From Phycisphaerae bacterium (GTDB lineage Bacteria > Planctomycetota > Phycisphaerae > UBA1845 > PWPN01), in contig JAGNEZ010000051.1 of NCBI GenBank assembly GCA_018003015.1, positions 1 to 47,216 of the forward strand: a stretch of 47,216 bases of DNA, in the 5' to 3' direction. Positions 1-7,574 of the stretch are shown in pieces (positions within the stretch are counted from its first letter, which is position 1; every line of letters starts with the position of its first letter). Under the pieces are notes generated by a model. The model had not been told where the DNA came from and made no database searches. It saw only the letters and a program-made list of their open reading frames with translations. Position numbers and translations under genes: made by a program.

Positions 1-57
1 ATCTTCAAGAGGGTAGGTTTCCACTACATCGCCGAAAACGCCATCCAACCCCGCTGA
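1..57 (+). CDS. C-terminal end of an unidentified protein (truncated by window edge)
   Basis: Frame 1 is open from the first base to a TGA at 55-57 and would encode the last 18 residues of a protein, ending in NAIQPR. The stretch contains FKRVGFHYIAEN, which has normal protein composition, but it is too short to assign to a family. The next gene is on the opposite strand, so this would be a convergent gene end. It could also be a chance open stretch. Confidence 0.35.
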   Translation: MFKRVGFHYIAENAIQPR

Positions 58-154
58 TCGCCCGGAGAACGCGGATGCCAACCCGAAGATCTTTTCAAAA
101 TCGCAGTTGTTCAGTAACTTGGGTTAGCGGGGGGAGGCGGGGCACGGAGGCCGG

Positions 155-1327
155 TTACTCGTCGTAGAAGCCGAACTCGCAGGCGGCATCGAACATGGCG
201 ACGATGTTCTGCGGGGGAACGCCGGCCTGGATGTTGTGGACGTTGTTAAAGACGTAGCCGCCGCCGGGCTTGAAGACCTCGAGGTTGGCGCGGACGTGTT
301 CGCGGATGACGGCTGGACTGGCGGACGGAAGGACGTGCTGGGCGTCGATGCCGCCGCCCCAGAAGGTGATCTGCCGGCCGAACTGCTGTTTGAGGGCCGT
401 GGGGTCCATGCCGGGGATGCCGATCTGGACGGGATTGAGGATATCCACGCCGTTGTCGATCAAGTCGGGGATATAGGCTGCGCAGGATCCGCAGGTGTGG
501 TACCAGATCTTCGCGGGGGTCATGGACTTGATATGTTGAACGAGGGCCTTATGACGGGGCTTGACCAGGCGGCGGTAGATTTTGGGATTGAACAGGGGGC
601 CGCGCTGGCCGGTCAGGTCGTCGCCGACCATGACCACGTCGACGAGGTCTCCGACCTCGTGGATGAAGCCGGTGTAGAAGTCTGTCCAGTAGGCGAGGAC
701 TTTATCGAGGAGGCGTTCGCAGAATTTCTCGTTTTCGAGCAGATCCATAAGCCAGCGTTCCAGGCCGCGCATGTACCAGCAGTGCTCGTAGATGACGCCG
801 CCGATGCCGGTACAGAGGGCGTAATGGGTATCCCTGCGCATTTTCAGGGCTTGCTCGCGGACGCCGGCGAAGCGTGTGGGGTCTTTGCCGTCGGGGAACG
901 GGTAGAGATCGAGGTCGGCGACGCTGGCGTTGGCGAGGGGGTGGAGGGAGACGTCCATGTACAGGGGCTGGTCGTCGGGCATGGACCAGACGACGCCCCA
1001 CTCGCTCTTGAGATCGTTCCAAAGGCGACCGTCGCGTTCATTGAGCTTGATTTCGCTCTTGAAGCCAGCGGGTTTGCGGGCGGTGATGTAACGGGTATCG
1101 ACGTGGAAGCGCTGGAGCACCTGCTCGCATGGTCGGGCCAGTTGCTGGACTGGATCCTGGATGACGATTTCAACCTGCACGTCGAGCAAGTCGAGCAGGG
1201 ATTGGTAGGCGCGTTTATGGATTCCGGTCTGGAAACCGCCCAGATCGATAGGGACACGGTCGGGGATTTGGTGGTTGACCGCCGCCAGCAGCCGTTCGCG
1301 CGAAGTCATTGTTTCTCGCTTGCTCAT
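155..1327 (-). CDS. Uroporphyrinogen decarboxylase (URO-D)-family protein
   Basis: A 390-residue protein of the URO-D superfamily, which includes uroporphyrinogen decarboxylase and the MtaA/CmuA-type cobamide methyltransferases. The N-terminus (about residues 10-31) has the family opening RERLLAAVNHQIPDRVP. An HTCG motif at 277-280 followed by Cys282 resembles the zinc ligands of the methyltransferase branch. Residues 325-382 carry the usual C-terminal GGID and GGGYVFNNVHNIQ segments. It lacks the arginine-rich N-terminal pattern expected of a true HemE, so a methyltransferase or a catabolic role is more likely than haem synthesis. No corrinoid protein gene lies nearby. The MFS transporter just upstream is on the same strand (82 bp gap), so co-transcription is plausible. 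The start is uncertain: the ATG at 1327 and the in-frame ATG six codons later both lack a strong Shine-Dalgarno. Confidence 0.85.
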   Translation of the reverse strand: MSKRETMTSRERLLAAVNHQIPDRVPIDLGGFQTGIHKRAYQSLLDLLDVQVEIVIQDPVQQLARPCEQVLQRFHVDTRYITARKPAGFKSEIKLNERDGRLWNDLKSEWGVVWSMPDDQPLYMDVSLHPLANASVADLDLYPFPDGKDPTRFAGVREQALKMRRDTHYALCTGIGGVIYEHCWYMRGLERWLMDLLENEKFCERLLDKVLAYWTDFYTGFIHEVGDLVDVVMVGDDLTGQRGPLFNPKIYRRLVKPRHKALVQHIKSMTPAKIWYHTCGSCAAYIPDLIDNGVDILNPVQIGIPGMDPTALKQQFGRQITFWGGGIDAQHVLPSASPAVIREHVRANLEVFKPGGGYVFNNVHNIQAGVPPQNIVAMFDAACEFGFYDE

Positions 1328-1409
1328 GGAGGGAAATGATAGCGTGGTGCGGCCAAAGGTAAAATGGCTCAGCAGCGGCTTAGCGGGCGAGCCCGCGGAA
1401 CCGCCCGCT

Positions 1410-2606
1410 CTACTTGTTGGTAGCGGCTGGCGGGTTGGTGGCCAGCCGGGCGTGGAGGGCGGCCTGGACAGCGACGGCCACCATCACGATGGCTGCGGTG
1501 ACGAGATATGAGGATGACGGGCTCTGGAGGTCGGCGACCAGGCCGCCGAGTGCCGGGCCGGCGATGCCGGTGAGGCCGACCATGGCCTCGTTGATGGAGA
1601 CATATCGGGCGCTACGTTCAGGATGGACCAGGGAATGGAAGACCAGGTAGAAGTACATGGAGCCGGTGTAGAGGCCGAGGCAGGCTGCCGCCACATAGAA
1701 GGTCGTTGAGGTTCCGGCGAGGGCGAAGAGGGTGAGAGCGACTGTGCCGGCGGCGCCGATCGCGAGGATCGGCCACGGGCGGTACATCCACCAACGGCCG
1801 TAGGCAAGGCTCATGCCCATCAGGCCCTGGGAGGCGCTGAGGGCGGCCATGGTGAGTCCCTGAGTTGACTTCGAGAGTTGCAGGTCGGCGCCGGTGGTTG
1901 GGAAGACTCCGCGGACCATGGAGACGGCCATACAGCAGACGCCGCCGAAGATCCAGCCCATCCAGGCGAGATCGGGCATCTTGGCATAGGGGGTGTTGTG
2001 GGTGCCGTTTTCAGGGGTAGTGTCGGGCTGGTGATCGGCGGCCGGATGGCTGGTGGCGTGGTGTTTAAGCAGCCAGATGCCGAAGGCGACGACGATCACG
2101 ACTGCAGCGTTGAGCAGGTGGCAATCGTGCCAGCCGAGCCGGTCCCAGAGGAAGCCGGCGGAGAACGGGCCGAGGGCGTAGCCGATGCTCCAGGACAGGG
2201 TATACAGTCCGACCGATTGGGTGATCGGGCGCTGGCGGCCCTCGCCGACGACCTTCATGAAGACCTGGAACGGGGTCCAGAACATGCCCATGGTCACGCC
2301 GAGCAGCCCGATGAGCAGGTACATACCCAGCAGGCCGGAGCAGCGGGCGAGAAGGGCGGATTGGATGGCTGTTGCGAGGCAGGCGGTGATCAAGAGCCAA
2401 GCCGCGTTGCGTCGGGTGACGACCCGGCCGATGGCCAGTGAGGCGAGCATGTAGATGACCGACCAGGCGCTGAGCAGGTTGGAGACGGCGGAGGCTTTGG
2501 CGCCGTTTTCGGCGGCCCAGACGGTGGCCATGAACAAAGCGCTGGACAGGACCATGTCCACGATCATTGGAAACAGGAAGACGAGTAGGTGGCTCAAGGG
2601 AGTCAA
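1410..2606 (-). CDS. Major facilitator superfamily transporter
   Basis: About 398 residues with some 12 hydrophobic segments in two groups of six, separated by a hydrophilic loop near residues 185-210 rich in His, Pro and Thr. This is the classic MFS layout and places the protein in the inner membrane. The cytoplasmic loop after helix 2 contains the GRVVTRRN stretch, a reduced form of the MFS motif A. The substrate cannot be deduced. The frame opens at a TTG (2606) without a clear ribosome binding site, and another TTG follows three codons later, so the true start may differ slightly. It sits upstream of the URO-D-family gene on the same strand and could move a substrate or product of that enzyme, but this is only inference from position. 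Confidence 0.85.
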   Translation of the reverse strand: MTPLSHLLVFLFPMIVDMVLSSALFMATVWAAENGAKASAVSNLLSAWSVIYMLASLAIGRVVTRRNAAWLLITACLATAIQSALLARCSGLLGMYLLIGLLGVTMGMFWTPFQVFMKVVGEGRQRPITQSVGLYTLSWSIGYALGPFSAGFLWDRLGWHDCHLLNAAVVIVVAFGIWLLKHHATSHPAADHQPDTTPENGTHNTPYAKMPDLAWMGWIFGGVCCMAVSMVRGVFPTTGADLQLSKSTQGLTMAALSASQGLMGMSLAYGRWWMYRPWPILAIGAAGTVALTLFALAGTSTTFYVAAACLGLYTGSMYFYLVFHSLVHPERSARYVSINEAMVGLTGIAGPALGGLVADLQSPSSSYLVTAAIVMVAVAVQAALHARLATNPPAATNK

Positions 2607-2699
2607 GTTTCAGGTTGAAAGGCTTGGTTCGGGCTCCGACCCGGGCCGTGGCTTACCGTTTTGGGGTTTGGGTGTATTGACGTTCTGACGTTCTGGGGT
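2607..2699. repeat. Intergenic short-word repeat stretch
   Basis: The gap between the MFS gene and the small hypothetical gene holds near-repeated short words. On the plus strand, CAAGTTTCAGGTTGAAAGG lies at the left and a tandem TGACGTTC TGACGTTC pair followed by TGGGG at the right (about 2679-2699). Between them is a GC-rich stretch containing CGGG-CTCCGA-CCCG. The composition is unlike the coding sequence around it and resembles the better-defined elements at 26031-26136 and 26598-26698. Confidence 0.4.
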
Positions 2700-3014
2700 T
2701 CACGCTTCCAGGTCCAGGAGGCGGCCTTCGATTTCGTCGCCGGTGGGCTTATCCTGGGCGGGGGGCTGCTGTTCCTCGGGCGTGGAGAATGGCCGGCCCT
2801 GGCTGCCGGTGCCCTCGGCCTCGGCGTAGATCTGGGTATCGTTGTCGGTTGTTTCAACCGTGGACTCCTGCTGGTCGATTGCGTTACTCTGTTTACGTCG
2901 AGCGGCCAATTCCTGGGCCCGTTCAGTGTCGCGCACCCGGGACACCTGCTGCTGAACCAAGTGGCTCTGCAGGAGGGGGCCGACCAGGTTAGGGGGCAGG
3001 GTGGACACGGTCAT
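2700..3014 (-). CDS. Small hydrophilic protein of unknown function
   Basis: A 104-residue protein rich in Gln, Glu, Asp and Thr, without signal peptide or membrane segment. It begins MTVSTLPPNL and has a predicted helical stretch (residues about 15-42), then an acidic, disordered-looking tail with ETTDNDTQIYAEAEGTGSQG. The ATG at 3014 follows a GGAG with a 4-base spacer. Codon use looks like that of real genes here. I do not recognise a named domain. It is transcribed away from the ThuA-DUF1080 gene. Confidence 0.6.
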   Translation of the reverse strand: MTVSTLPPNLVGPLLQSHLVQQQVSRVRDTERAQELAARRKQSNAIDQQESTVETTDNDTQIYAEAEGTGSQGRPFSTPEEQQPPAQDKPTGDEIEGRLLDLEA

Positions 3015-3193
3015 CTGACTCCATCGGCGAGGTGGTCAGGGTTGGGATTCGCATCCCGTGCCATAAACATCGGCCACCGCGTCGAGGATCCTTGACCGCT
3101 TCCTCCCTTGCCGGACCCCGTTTGTTGGGGGTAACCTGCCTGGCGAATCTGAAGGGGCATCATAAGGCAAGTGTTCACAAGGAGGTAGTCCTC

Positions 3194-4549
3194 ATGGCCA
3201 AGCGATTTTGTCTGTCGATGATTACGTCGGTCTTGGTCCTGGCGTTGGTGAGCGCGGTCCCGCCCGTCGTGGCGGCTGGGGAGGAAGGCCAGGTTTCGTC
3301 GCCGCCCTCCCGTCCCGATAAGATCCGGCTGCTGATTGTGACCGGGGGGCACGGATTCGAGCGCGATCCGTTTTTTGCCATGTTCAAGTCCTACCCGGAC
3401 ATGACGTTCAGGGAGGTCAAGCAGCCGGAGGCGCTCAAGTGGTACACGGCCGAGAAGAGCAGGGAATACGACGTTCTCGTCTGGTACGACCTGTGGGACG
3501 ATGTCAAGCCGGCTGACTTGGAGAACCTCAAGGCCCTGCTCGACAAGGGCAAGCCGCTGGTTGCCCTTCATCACAGCATCGCCAACTACCAGGACTGGCC
3601 GGAGGCGATCAAGATTCTGGGTGGCAAGTTCTACACCAAGCCGAGCGGCGGGCGGGGCACGTCCACCTGGAAGGAAGGCATCCAGCTCAGGATCCGTGTG
3701 GCCGATCCGAATCATCCGGTGACGCGGTTCATGAAGGACTACGACATTCACGACGAAGGGTATGGGGCGATGGAGTTCCTACCTGGGACGCACGCGCTGT
3801 TGACTACGGACAATCCGCACAGCGACAAGACCGTGGCATGGACGCACACTTACGGCAAGAGCGCGGTCGTCTACATGCAGGGTGGGCACGATCACTTCGC
3901 GTTCGAGAACCCGAACTACCGGCGACAGGTGGGGCAGGCGATTCGGTTTGTGGCCGGGCGGTTGCCGGATCCTTCGGAGAAGGGATTTGAGCCGATCTTC
4001 AACGGCAAGGACCTGGACGGCTGGACGGTGGTTGCTGATCGGGCGGGGTTCGTGGTCAAGGATGGCATTGTGCGCAGCGACAGCGGCAAGAACGGGCAGT
4101 GGCTCCGCTACAACCGCGAGTTGGGTGACTTCGTGCTTCGCGTCGAGTGGCGGGTGAGTAAGGACGGCAACGCGGGGGTGTTTATCCGCAGCAAGGCGGA
4201 GGGCAATCCGTGGGAGACGGGGCACGAGATCCAGATCAGCAACCAGCCGCGGGATGCGATGCACTGCACGGGGTCGATGTACGGCCGTGTGGCGGTCGAT
4301 CCGCGGCCGGATGAGTCGCCGGATGTCTGGCATGAGTTCGAGATCCAGTGCCGGGGTTCGAGGATCAAGGTGTTCGCGGACAACGTGCCGGTGATCGACG
4401 TGGATCAGAGCAAGGTTGAGTCGGCCAAGGGTATTCCGCTCAAGGGTTTCATTGGTCTGCAGGATTCGCACAATCCCACCGGATGGATCGAGTATCGCAA
4501 GGTGATGCTCAAGGAGTTGAAGGGGGAGAAGGCGGCGGACCCGTCGTAA
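3194..4549 (+). CDS. Secreted ThuA-DUF1080 (3-keto-disaccharide hydrolase-like) fusion protein
   Basis: A 451-residue exported protein. Residues 1-28 are a signal peptide (hydrophobic core TSVLVLALVSAVPPVVA). Residues about 44-254 form a ThuA/trehalose-utilisation-like, glutamine-amidotransferase-fold domain beginning RLLIVTGGHGFERD with a HH pair at 126-127. Residues about 265-442 are a DUF1080 (3-keto-disaccharide hydrolase) domain opening with FEPIFNGKDLDGW and containing the typical NAGVFIRS and HEIQISN segments. ThuA-DUF1080 fusions are common in Planctomycetota and are linked to 3-keto-glycoside metabolism. The frame is open from 3032, but AAGGAGG at 3179-3185 lies 8 bases before the ATG at 3194 and a signal peptide starts there, which fixes the start. 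It appears to be a single-gene unit. Confidence 0.9.
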   Translation: MAKRFCLSMITSVLVLALVSAVPPVVAAGEEGQVSSPPSRPDKIRLLIVTGGHGFERDPFFAMFKSYPDMTFREVKQPEALKWYTAEKSREYDVLVWYDLWDDVKPADLENLKALLDKGKPLVALHHSIANYQDWPEAIKILGGKFYTKPSGGRGTSTWKEGIQLRIRVADPNHPVTRFMKDYDIHDEGYGAMEFLPGTHALLTTDNPHSDKTVAWTHTYGKSAVVYMQGGHDHFAFENPNYRRQVGQAIRFVAGRLPDPSEKGFEPIFNGKDLDGWTVVADRAGFVVKDGIVRSDSGKNGQWLRYNRELGDFVLRVEWRVSKDGNAGVFIRSKAEGNPWETGHEIQISNQPRDAMHCTGSMYGRVAVDPRPDESPDVWHEFEIQCRGSRIKVFADNVPVIDVDQSKVESAKGIPLKGFIGLQDSHNPTGWIEYRKVMLKELKGEKAADPS

Positions 4550-4576
4550 TCGAGAGGTCTTGGGCGTCGGTGTTCG

Positions 4577-4621
4577 GCGGGCAAGGCCGCCGAGCCGGCC
4601 CAGGGGTAGTTCCGCCTGGGC
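4577..4621 (+). terminator. Tandem hairpins after the ThuA-DUF1080 gene
   Basis: Downstream of the ThuA-DUF1080 stop there is a hairpin GGCGG/CCGCC followed by a perfect 7-bp inverted repeat, GCCCAGG (4598-4604) and CCTGGGC (4615-4621), with a 10-base loop. There is no T-tract, so this would not be a classic intrinsic terminator. It may separate the ThuA gene from pilT or be part of the pilT leader. Confidence 0.3.
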
Positions 4622-4707
4622 TTGCGGGTGGTGGGGGGCCCTGCCACACAGGTTGCGACGGGGCCTTCGGCATGTCTGACGCGGTGCCGGCGGCTTGGAG
4701 CGATATC

Positions 4708-5841
4708 ATGGAGACGACCAGTTCAGTGCCACATGATGGGGAGTTGATGGGCTTTCTGGCGCAGGGGCTCGCGGCCGGGGCATCCGATCTTCACCTGGTG
4801 GCCGGGTACCCCCCTACCCTACGGATCCACGGTCGTCTGCAACCGCTGGCGGGAAGGCCTTCGTCGGGTGAAGGGATTGCCCGGATGATCGACCGTGTCA
4901 TGCCGGCAGCGTTGAAGCCGCAACGGGATCTCCGCAAGGATCTGGACTTCTCACTCTCGTTCAGCCAGGGAGATGAGCCGGCCCGCTTTCGAGTCAACGT
5001 GTTCCACAACCAGGGGTCGCTGGGGGCGTGTTTCCGGTTCATTCCGCCGACCATACCCTCCTTTGAGTGGATGGGTATCCCCGTTGACCTGGCCCGGCGG
5101 ATCGCGTCGCTACCGGGGGGGCTGGTACTGATCACCGGCGTGACCGGGGCGGGCAAGACCACGACGCTGGCTGGTCTGGTGCAGATGGTCAGCCAGTCGG
5201 GCAACCGCCGGATCGTGACCATTGAGGAACCGATCGAGTACATTTTCAAGGCAGCGGCCAACTCGGTGATCAGCCAGCGTGAGGTGGGTATCGACGTGGA
5301 CAGCTTCGCGGAGGGGCTCAAGTACAGCTTGCGGCAGGACCCGGACGTGATCCTGTGCGGCGAGATCCGCGATCGGGAGACGGCCCAGATGGCCATCAGT
5401 GCCGCGGAGACCGGGCACCTGGTGCTGACCACGCTGCACACCCAGGACGCCCGCGGGGCCATCACCCGGCTGGTGGACATTTTCCCGGTCGACCAGCACC
5501 AGGACGTTCGCAGTCAGTTGTCGCTGTCGCTGCGGTTCGTGATCAGCCAGCATCTGCTGCCTAACATCAAGCCGGACGAGAAGCGGGTGCTGGCTCTCGA
5601 GATCCTGGTGGCCAACGACGCGGTGCGAGCGGCGATTCGGATGAACAAGGTCGAGACCATTGACTCGCTGATCCAGACCGGCAAGAAGGTCGGCATGCAG
5701 TCGCTGGACGAGAACCTCTCGTACCTGGCGTGTACTCGAAGAATTGCCGCCCGGACCGCGCACCGGTTCGCCAAGAACCCGGCTGGTCTTCGGGCGATGG
5801 GTGTGCCGGACGTGGAATTGGAGAACGGGGTGTCGATCTGA
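4708..5841 (+). CDS. pilT: PilT-type twitching motility / type IV pilus retraction ATPase
   Basis: About 377 residues, typical for PilT hexameric ATPases that power pilus retraction at the cytoplasmic side of the membrane. The N-terminal PAS-like domain contains ASDLHL (25-30) and PTLRIHGRL. The RecA-like domain has Walker A GVTGAGKTT (144-152), the Asp box TIEEPIEY (171-178), Walker B with DPDVILCGEIRD (211-222) and the His box GHLVLTTLHT (236-245). The C-terminal AIRMNKV resembles the AIRNLI-type motif important for retraction in PilT. The frame is open from 4483, but the ATG at 4708 has GGAG seven bases upstream; an ATG at 4672 is an alternative. No other pilus assembly gene is adjacent; a prepilin-like gene lies 10 kb away. 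PilU cannot be excluded. Confidence 0.88.
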   Translation: METTSSVPHDGELMGFLAQGLAAGASDLHLVAGYPPTLRIHGRLQPLAGRPSSGEGIARMIDRVMPAALKPQRDLRKDLDFSLSFSQGDEPARFRVNVFHNQGSLGACFRFIPPTIPSFEWMGIPVDLARRIASLPGGLVLITGVTGAGKTTTLAGLVQMVSQSGNRRIVTIEEPIEYIFKAAANSVISQREVGIDVDSFAEGLKYSLRQDPDVILCGEIRDRETAQMAISAAETGHLVLTTLHTQDARGAITRLVDIFPVDQHQDVRSQLSLSLRFVISQHLLPNIKPDEKRVLALEILVANDAVRAAIRMNKVETIDSLIQTGKKVGMQSLDENLSYLACTRRIAARTAHRFAKNPAGLRAMGVPDVELENGVSI

Positions 5842-5956
5842 ACTGCGAGTCGACGGAGCGTGCCCCAGGGCGGGCTGTGCGATTTCGGGCGTGGTTGTGG
5901 AACCGTGTCGCGGTTCAAGATGGGCGACGCCCACGGCCATCGGATGCACGGGGGTT

Positions 5957-5984
5957 TTCGCGGTCCTGAGGCTCCAACCGCGAA
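5957..5984. terminator. Inverted repeat between convergent pilT and lysA
   Basis: A perfect 8-bp inverted repeat, TTCGCGGT (5957-5964) and ACCGCGAA (5977-5984), ends one base before the lysA stop codon and lies in the 143-bp gap between convergent genes. A second stem GAACCG-TGTCG-CGGTTC lies about 50 bases to the left. On the plus strand TTTT precedes rather than follows the stem, so a Rho-independent terminator is not certain. A two-way transcription barrier is the likely role. Confidence 0.35.
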
Positions 5985-7268
5985 TCAAGCGTTCTCTTCC
6001 GCCGCGATCAGGTCGTCGTAGGTTTCGCGGCGGCGGATGGTCCTGAAGGAATCGCCGTCGACGAGGACTTCGGCCGCGTTAGGGCGGGAGTTGTAGTGGC
6101 TGGCCATGACGAAGCCGTAGGCGCCGGCGGTGAAGACGGCGATGAGGTCGCCGCGTTTGATCGGCGGCAGGTAGCGGGCCTTGGCCAGGAAATCGGCGCT
6201 TTCGCAAACTGGGCCGACGATGTCCACTTCGACGCTGCCGGGCAAGTTGAGGTCGGCCTGGCGGACCGGCGGCACGAAGGCCGAGCCTGGCTGTGCCGGC
6301 CAGGCAAAATGGAAGGCGTCGTACAGGGCTGGGCGGATCAGTTCGGTCATGGAGCCGTCGACGATCACGAACTGCTTGTCCGGTCCCGGCTTCACGAATG
6401 TGGTCCGAACCAGGAGGATGCCGGCGTTGGCCGAGATCGAGCGTCCCGGTTCGATGACCGTTTTCAGCCCGCGGCCGCGGATGAGCGGGACGAGTTTCTC
6501 GGCGTACTGGGCGAGTTCGGCCGACTGGCCCTCCGTGTAGTTAGCGCCGAATCCGCCGCCGAGATCGAGGGTATCCACCTCGAACCGAGCGGAGCGAAGA
6601 TCCTCGATCAGCTGGACGGCCTTGGTTACCGCCTGGACGTAGGGTTCGACGGTATTGACCGGGGAGCCGATGTGCAGGTGGATGCCACAGAGTCGGACGT
6701 GGGAGTTGCGGCCGTATTGCTCGAACACGCGGCGGGCTCGCTCCAAGTCGACGCCGAACTTGCTTTCGCGTTTGCCGGTGGCGGTATGTCGGTGGGTCTT
6801 CGGATCGACGTCGGGATTCACCCGCAGGGCTGCTCGGGTGTTCCGGCCGGTCTGGCGGGCGAGTTCGATGAGATTGGCCAGTTCGGCCTCGGACTCGATG
6901 TTGAATAGGCCGATGCCGGCCGCGAGGGCCTGCCGGATTTCGGGGTCGGTCTTGCCCACGCCGGCGTAGGAGATTCTGGCGGGGTCGGCCCCGGCCTTGA
7001 GGGCCCGGAACAGTTCGCCGCCGCTGACCACGTCCATTCCGGCCCCCAGGCCGACCAGCAGCCGCAGGATATGCAGATTCTGGCAGCTTTTGATCGAGTA
7101 GCAGACCGTCGGATTCAGCTCGGCGAAACTCCTAGCGATGGCCCTATAGTGATTTCGGAACGTCTCGGTGGAATAGACGTAGGTTGGCGTACCGACGGTC
7201 TCGGCGATGCGCCGGACAGGCAGCTGCTCGCAGTACAGCTCTCCATCACGATAGGCGAAGCTATCCAC
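5985..7268 (-). CDS. lysA: Diaminopimelate decarboxylase
   Basis: A 427-residue fold-type III PLP decarboxylase that converts meso-diaminopimelate to lysine, the last step of lysine synthesis. The PLP lysine is Lys60 in CYSIKS. The barrel carries HLHIGS (197-202), GGGFG (237-241) and EPGRS (273-277). The C-terminal domain has GPVCESADFLA (352-362), in which Cys355 and Glu356 fit the substrate-binding CES motif of LysA, and ends with GAYGFVMASHYNSRP (382-396), also typical of LysA. The start is a GTG with GAGG seven bases upstream (plus-strand 7276-7279). The CESxD motif favours LysA over ornithine, arginine or carboxynorspermidine decarboxylases. No other lysine gene is adjacent. Confidence 0.92.
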   Translation of the reverse strand: MDSFAYRDGELYCEQLPVRRIAETVGTPTYVYSTETFRNHYRAIARSFAELNPTVCYSIKSCQNLHILRLLVGLGAGMDVVSGGELFRALKAGADPARISYAGVGKTDPEIRQALAAGIGLFNIESEAELANLIELARQTGRNTRAALRVNPDVDPKTHRHTATGKRESKFGVDLERARRVFEQYGRNSHVRLCGIHLHIGSPVNTVEPYVQAVTKAVQLIEDLRSARFEVDTLDLGGGFGANYTEGQSAELAQYAEKLVPLIRGRGLKTVIEPGRSISANAGILLVRTTFVKPGPDKQFVIVDGSMTELIRPALYDAFHFAWPAQPGSAFVPPVRQADLNLPGSVEVDIVGPVCESADFLAKARYLPPIKRGDLIAVFTAGAYGFVMASHYNSRPNAAEVLVDGDSFRTIRRRETYDDLIAAEENA

Positions 7269-7456
7269 GGTTTGGCCTCATGCCGGGGGTCGCCGAATCA
7301 CGATCAGGCGAATAGGGTATTAGACCCGACCGTGGTCTAGGATGCAATGCAGGGGCGGGCTCGAGGTTCCAGGCGGCTTTTTTCGTGTCCCAAACAGGAC
7401 TCACTAACCTCGGTTGTATGGCGCGCCTACCATACAGCACACAACCGGCGTTCGCG
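7269..7456. other. Intergenic leader between divergent lysA and aceE
   Basis: Part of a 306-bp gap between divergent genes. Reading toward lysA there is a weak promoter-like pair (TTGCAT, 19 bases, TAATAC near 7315-7350). A small direct repeat CGGTTGTATGG / CCATACAGCACACAACCG around 7413-7446 forms an imperfect inverted pair. No gene is seen. Confidence 0.35.
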
Positions 7457-7485
7457 TTGACCTTGCCGGGCGGTTCGGCCATACT
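7457..7485 (+). promoter_or_regulatory. Candidate sigma-70 promoter for the pyruvate dehydrogenase operon
   Basis: TTGACC (7457-7462), a 17-base spacer and CATACT (7480-7485) match the sigma-70 pattern in 5 and 4 of 6 positions. Transcription would start near 7492, some 80 bases before the aceE start. Confidence 0.45.
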
Positions 7486-7574
7486 GGCCGCCGGCTGGCC
7501 AGTCATGGTTGGTGGCAGGTGAGGGCCAGAGGTGTCCCGCATTGGGTACGTATGGGATTGGGGTTTGAGAGGTT

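Noticed and set aside
236-1339. A 367-codon open frame on the plus strand opposite the URO-D-family gene
   Set aside because: It lies wholly over a recognisable gene, has skewed Asp/Gly/Val composition typical of the antisense of a GC-rich gene, and no ribosome binding site.
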